The translations under genes were made by a program, and so were the position numbers. From DATGQT01 sp033720695 (GTDB taxonomy: Bacteria; Bacteroidota; Rhodothermia; Rhodothermales; Rubricoccaceae), in assembly GCA_033720695.1 (NCBI GenBank), contig JAWWCA010000069.1, forward strand, positions 1 through 15,728: a stretch of DNA of 15,728 nucleotides. Direction: 5' to 3'. The notes beneath the pieces were generated by a model. That model did no database searches and was not told where the DNA came from. It saw only the letters and a list, made by a program, of their open reading frames with translations. Shown here one piece after another: positions 13,054-15,728 of the stretch. Positions within the stretch are counted from its first letter, which is position 1. The number at the start of each line of letters is the position of its first letter.

Positions 13054-14238
13054 ATGAGCGAGCCGCTCGACGTCCTCGCCCTCTACGACACCCTCCCGCC
13101 CGACGAGCAGGCGGCGGTGGACCGTGCCCTCCGGGCCGACCCCGACCTCGCAGCGGCTTTCCGCCACTGGCAGCGTCTCCGCGCGACCGTCCGGCGCGAC
13201 CTCGCCGAGGCGCTCCCGGACCGCACCCTCCTCGTCCTCTACGCGCTCTCCGACGAGCCGCTGCCCGGCGAGCGGGCCGTCGAGAACCTCCTCGACGCCG
13301 CCGACCAGGCGCGGCTCGCAGCCGACGGCGGGCGGCTCCGCGACGCCCTCGCCGAGCACCCCGGTCTCGTCGCCGCCGTGCGCCGCCTGCGCGCCGACCG
13401 GGAGGCCTTCGACCGTGCCTGGAGCACGCACACCGCGCCGAATGGGCGCGCCGCCCGCCCCGCGCCGCCCGTGGCGGCCGACCGACCCGCTGCGAGGTCG
13501 GCCCGCCCGCTCCGGCGCGTCTCGACGGTGTGGCGGTATGCGGCCGTTGTCGCCGTCGTCCTCTTCGGGGCGGTCCTCGCGACGGTCGTCCGCCGCGACG
13601 CCGGGTTCGAGACGATCCGCGCTACCGAGGCGATGGCCCTGGACCTGCCCGACGGCTCCTCGGTGGAGCTCGCGCCGGGCGCCGTGCTCCAGGCGCCCGA
13701 GGACGCCGACGTCCGGGAGGCCCGCCTCCTCGCCGGCAGCGCCCTCTTCGCCATCCGCCACGACCCCGCAGACCCCTTCACCGTCGAGACCCCCAATGCC
13801 GTCGTGACCGTTCTCGGGACGACGTTCGGCGTGGACGTGGACGCGGCCGCGACCGACGTGGTGCTGGTGCAAGGCGCCGTCGCGCTCGCATCGAAGGACG
13901 CGGCCGCCGGATCCGTGGAGCTCGCGCCGGGCCAGCGGAGCCGGGTCGTCGCCCTGGACGCGCCGGCAGCACCCGCGGCGGCCGACCTCGACGCGGCGCT
14001 CGGTTGGACGGGCGACCTGTTCGTCCGGGCCGAGCCGCTCAGCGCCGTCGCCGCGCGGCTGTCGGAGGCCTTCGGTGTGCCCGTGGACGTGGACCCGGCG
14101 CTGGCCGGTGAGATGGTTTCAGCGACGCGGTTCGAGCGCGAGGCCGGCCTCGCGGCCGTGCTGGAAGAGCTCGCCCTCACGCTCGGCGCCCGCATCGAGG
14201 GGCAGCCGGGCGGCGGCTACCGGCTCCTGCCCTCCTGA
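13054..14238 (+). CDS. FecR-like transmembrane anti-sigma factor
   Basis: The 394-residue protein would hold the sigma factor at the membrane and relay a periplasmic signal. The cytoplasmic part (1-155) has two similar helical segments, about 7-50 and 58-124, each with a Leu-rich start, an acidic turn and a DP/HP-x-L-x-x-A helix; a Pro/Ala/Arg linker follows. One transmembrane helix is at about 160-179 (WRYAAVVAVVLFGAVLATVV). The FecR domain covers about 186-282, with DLPDGSSVELAPGA and the signature TVETPNAVVTVLGTTFGVDV (243-262). A C-terminal STN/DUF4974-like domain covers about 318-392 (FVRAEPLSAVAARLSEAFGV and VLEELALTLGARIE), which would contact the receptor's STN domain or its signal. 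It is longer than most FecR proteins (about 310-350) because of the second N-terminal segment. It is probably co-transcribed with the sigma factor; a canonical terminator follows. Confidence 0.9.
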   Translation: MSEPLDVLALYDTLPPDEQAAVDRALRADPDLAAAFRHWQRLRATVRRDLAEALPDRTLLVLYALSDEPLPGERAVENLLDAADQARLAADGGRLRDALAEHPGLVAAVRRLRADREAFDRAWSTHTAPNGRAARPAPPVAADRPAARSARPLRRVSTVWRYAAVVAVVLFGAVLATVVRRDAGFETIRATEAMALDLPDGSSVELAPGAVLQAPEDADVREARLLAGSALFAIRHDPADPFTVETPNAVVTVLGTTFGVDVDAAATDVVLVQGAVALASKDAAAGSVELAPGQRSRVVALDAPAAPAAADLDAALGWTGDLFVRAEPLSAVAARLSEAFGVPVDVDPALAGEMVSATRFEREAGLAAVLEELALTLGARIEGQPGGGYRLLPS

Positions 14239-14305
14239 GACGGGTGTCCGCTAGAGGAGACAGCGGGCGCCCGGATCCCCCTCGTGGGCGATGTCGGAAC
14301 GGGCC

Positions 14306-14339
14306 CCTCGCCCCGGTGGTTTTCCGGGGCGAGGTTTTT
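14306..14339 (+). terminator. Canonical intrinsic terminator between anti-sigma gene and receptor start
   Basis: CCTCGCCCCGG (14306-14316) pairs perfectly with CCGGGGCGAGG (14324-14334) around TGGTTTT. It is followed directly by TTTTT (14335-14339) and GCGTTCTTG. It is the only hairpin in the window with a real T tract. It lies 67 bases after the anti-sigma stop and ends 33 bases before the receptor ATG. It either ends the sigma/anti-sigma transcript or works as an attenuator in the receptor leader. Confidence 0.85.
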
Positions 14340-14372
14340 GCGTTCTTGTGGGCGACCACCGTCCCTCCCTCC

Positions 14373-15728
14373 ATGCACGTCCGCCGTCTCGTCCCGCTCG
14401 TCCTCGTCGCCGCGCTCGTCGCGGGGGCCGGCGTCGCGCGGGCGCAGGTGAAGCCGGGCAGCCCCGGGCTCATCCACCGCTGGGACGGGGTCTCGCTCCA
14501 GGATGCGCTCTACGAGCTGGCCGATGTGGCGGGTGTGAGTCTCGTCTTCGCGCACCGCCTCGTGGAGGGGCAGACGGTGTCGGCGCAGTACAAGGAGGGC
14601 GAGGAGCCCGATGCCGCGCTCGCGGCCCTCCTCGACGGCACCGGCCTCCGCGCCGAGCGCATCCGACGTGGGCGCTACGTCATCCTCGCCGAGCCGCTCA
14701 ACGTGCTCGTCGAGCCCGACGACCCGGCCGCCTACACCGGCGTCCTCGAAGGGCGCGTCGTGGACGCCGAGACGGGCGAGGCCCTCTGGGGCGCGCACGC
14801 CTGGCTCGTCGACCTCGAGCTCGGCGGCGTGGCCGACCACGACGGCTCGTTCCTCGTCCCCGACCTCCCCACGGGCGAGTACACCGTCCGCTTCTCGCAC
14901 GTGGGCTACCGGCCCGTGCGTGTGCGGCTGGCCGTCTACCCCCTCTCGCCGCAGCTCCCTCCGACGATCCGCCTCCAGCCCGAGGTCCTCGCCTCCGACG
15001 ACGCGACCGTTCGCGGCGACCTCCCCGAGCCCGAGCCGGGCATGACCGAGCTGGCCTCGCGTCAGGCCGCGGCGTTGCCCATCCACCTCGGCGAGGGCGA
15101 CCTCGGGCAGGCGCTGGCCTGGCTGCCCGGCCTCGCGCGCGACGGCAGCGGTGGCCTCTCCGTCCGCGGCGCCGACCCGTCGCTGACGCGCTACCTCCGC
15201 GACGGCGTCCCGTTCGTCGAGCCGTGGCACGCCTACGGGCTGTTCTCGGCGCTCCAGCCCGAGGCCTACCGGCGCGTCCGCTTCCACCGGGGCTCGCTCC
15301 CGGCCGAGCTGGGCGGCGGCCTCGCGGGCGTCGTCGAGGTGGAGACGAAAGACGGCCTCGTCGAGCGCCCGACGGGCGTGGCGGCGCTCTCACCGCTCTC
15401 GGCCCGCGCCGTCGCCGAGATGCCGCTCTCGCCGACGGCGGGTCTCCTCCTGGCCGGGCGCGGCTCGCTCCTCGACGGCCTCTTCGCGCCGACGCTCCGG
15501 CGGGAGGCCGCCGCCGTCGTCCTCGACCCCCTCGGCCTCCGCGCCGTCGACACCCAGGACGTGGCGCACGGGTTCTACGACGCCGAGGCCAAGCTGACCT
15601 GGGCGCCCGAGCCCGCGCACCAGGTCGCCGTCGGCGGCTACCTCGGGGCCGACCGCCTCGACGCCCGCCTGCCCGTCGTGCCTGGCGAGGCGCTGGGTGA
15701 GGCGGCGCGCCTCGCCGTGGACGACGCC
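14373..15728 (+). CDS. TonB-dependent outer-membrane receptor with STN signalling domain, 3'-truncated
   Basis: An open frame of 452 codons runs from ATG 14373 to the last base without a stop, so the gene is cut by the window edge. Domains in order: a signal peptide MHVRRLVPLVLVAALVAGAG followed by VARAQ (1-25); an STN (secretin and TonB N-terminus) domain at about 36-107 (VSLQDALYELADVAGVSLVF); a carboxypeptidase-like regulatory beta sandwich at about 124-205 (GRVVDAETGEALWGAHAWL, FLVPDLPTGEYTVRFSHVGY); and a plug domain at about 232-327 (GQALAWLPGL, LSVRGADPSLTRYLRDGVPF, HRGSLPAELGGGLAGVVEVE). The start of the beta barrel follows. This is the FecA/SusC-like arrangement of Bacteroidota transducing receptors. 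With the upstream sigma and anti-sigma genes it forms a cell-surface signalling set. The ligand (siderophore, glycan, vitamin or other) cannot be told. No TonB box was identified. There is no Shine-Dalgarno sequence. Confidence 0.9.
   Translation, partial: MHVRRLVPLVLVAALVAGAGVARAQVKPGSPGLIHRWDGVSLQDALYELADVAGVSLVFAHRLVEGQTVSAQYKEGEEPDAALAALLDGTGLRAERIRRGRYVILAEPLNVLVEPDDPAAYTGVLEGRVVDAETGEALWGAHAWLVDLELGGVADHDGSFLVPDLPTGEYTVRFSHVGYRPVRVRLAVYPLSPQLPPTIRLQPEVLASDDATVRGDLPEPEPGMTELASRQAAALPIHLGEGDLGQALAWLPGLARDGSGGLSVRGADPSLTRYLRDGVPFVEPWHAYGLFSALQPEAYRRVRFHRGSLPAELGGGLAGVVEVETKDGLVERPTGVAALSPLSARAVAEMPLSPTAGLLLAGRGSLLDGLFAPTLRREAAAVVLDPLGLRAVDTQDVAHGFYDAEAKLTWAPEPAHQVAVGGYLGADRLDARLPVVPGEALGEAARLAVDDA

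Noticed and set aside
14291..15700. 469-codon plus-strand open frame over the receptor gene
   Set aside because: Its translation is Arg/Pro/Gly/Ala-rich without motifs, whereas the frame from 14373 gives a signal peptide, STN, carboxypeptidase-like and plug domains.
1..15728. CRISPR arrays, tRNA or rRNA genes, insertion sequences, toxin-antitoxin or phage defence genes
   Set aside because: I looked on both strands and saw no regularly spaced direct repeats, no cloverleaf-like tRNA sequence, no transposase motifs and no recognisable defence domains.

Overview
The window is ordinary, very GC-rich bacterial chromosome carrying 13 protein-coding genes, two of them cut by the window edges. Three traits together suggest a member of the Bacteroidota/Rhodothermota, most like the high-GC marine Rhodothermota (Rubricoccus/Rubrivirga type). 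First, a secreted protease ends in a type IX secretion (T9SS)-like C-terminal domain. Second, there is a FecI-type sigma factor, a FecR-type anti-sigma factor and a TonB-dependent receptor in a row. Third, nearly all starts lack a Shine-Dalgarno sequence, while several genes have TAnnTT-type promoter elements about 30 bases before the start codon. The lineage is an inference; there is no rRNA or other decisive marker here. I see no tRNA, rRNA, CRISPR array, insertion sequence or prophage.

Layout. 1-711: 3' part of a BtpA/SgcQ-family TIM-barrel protein. 855-2615: secreted M43-like zinc metalloprotease with a PKD domain and sorting tail, closed by a strong hairpin. 2784-3167: ApaG. 3185-4654 (minus): class II-type photolyase, convergent with apaG. 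4655-4987: divergent intergenic region. 4988-6622: DEAD-box RNA helicase with a DbpA-type RNA-binding tail. 6647-6910 (minus): unknown 87-residue protein sharing a terminator hairpin with the helicase. 7049-8509: thyA-folA operon. 8555-10176: exported isoaspartyl peptidase/asparaginase translationally coupled to an AlkA-type DNA glycosylase. 10277-10732: unknown exported protein. 10933-11349: small protein with two tandem MerR/excisionase-like helix-turn-helix modules. 11448-12338: UbiA-family prenyltransferase. 12460-14238: ECF sigma factor and FecR-like anti-sigma factor. 14373 to the right edge: TonB-dependent receptor with an STN signalling domain.

How the genes work together. thyA and folA form a complete dTMP/folate cycle. 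The photolyase and the AlkA-type glycosylase are DNA repair enzymes, but they sit in separate transcription units. The last three genes look like a cell-surface signalling cascade: ligand bound by the receptor is sensed through its STN domain, passed to the FecR-like membrane protein, and releases the sigma factor. A canonical intrinsic terminator lies between the FecR stop and the receptor start and ends only 33 bases before the receptor ATG. Receptor expression is therefore either attenuated or driven by a promoter overlapping the terminator; this is the most interesting regulatory feature in the window.

I found no clear evidence of a wholly new multi-gene system. The least explained pieces are the tandem-HTH protein with its unusual leader, the receptor leader terminator, and the two proteins of unknown function.
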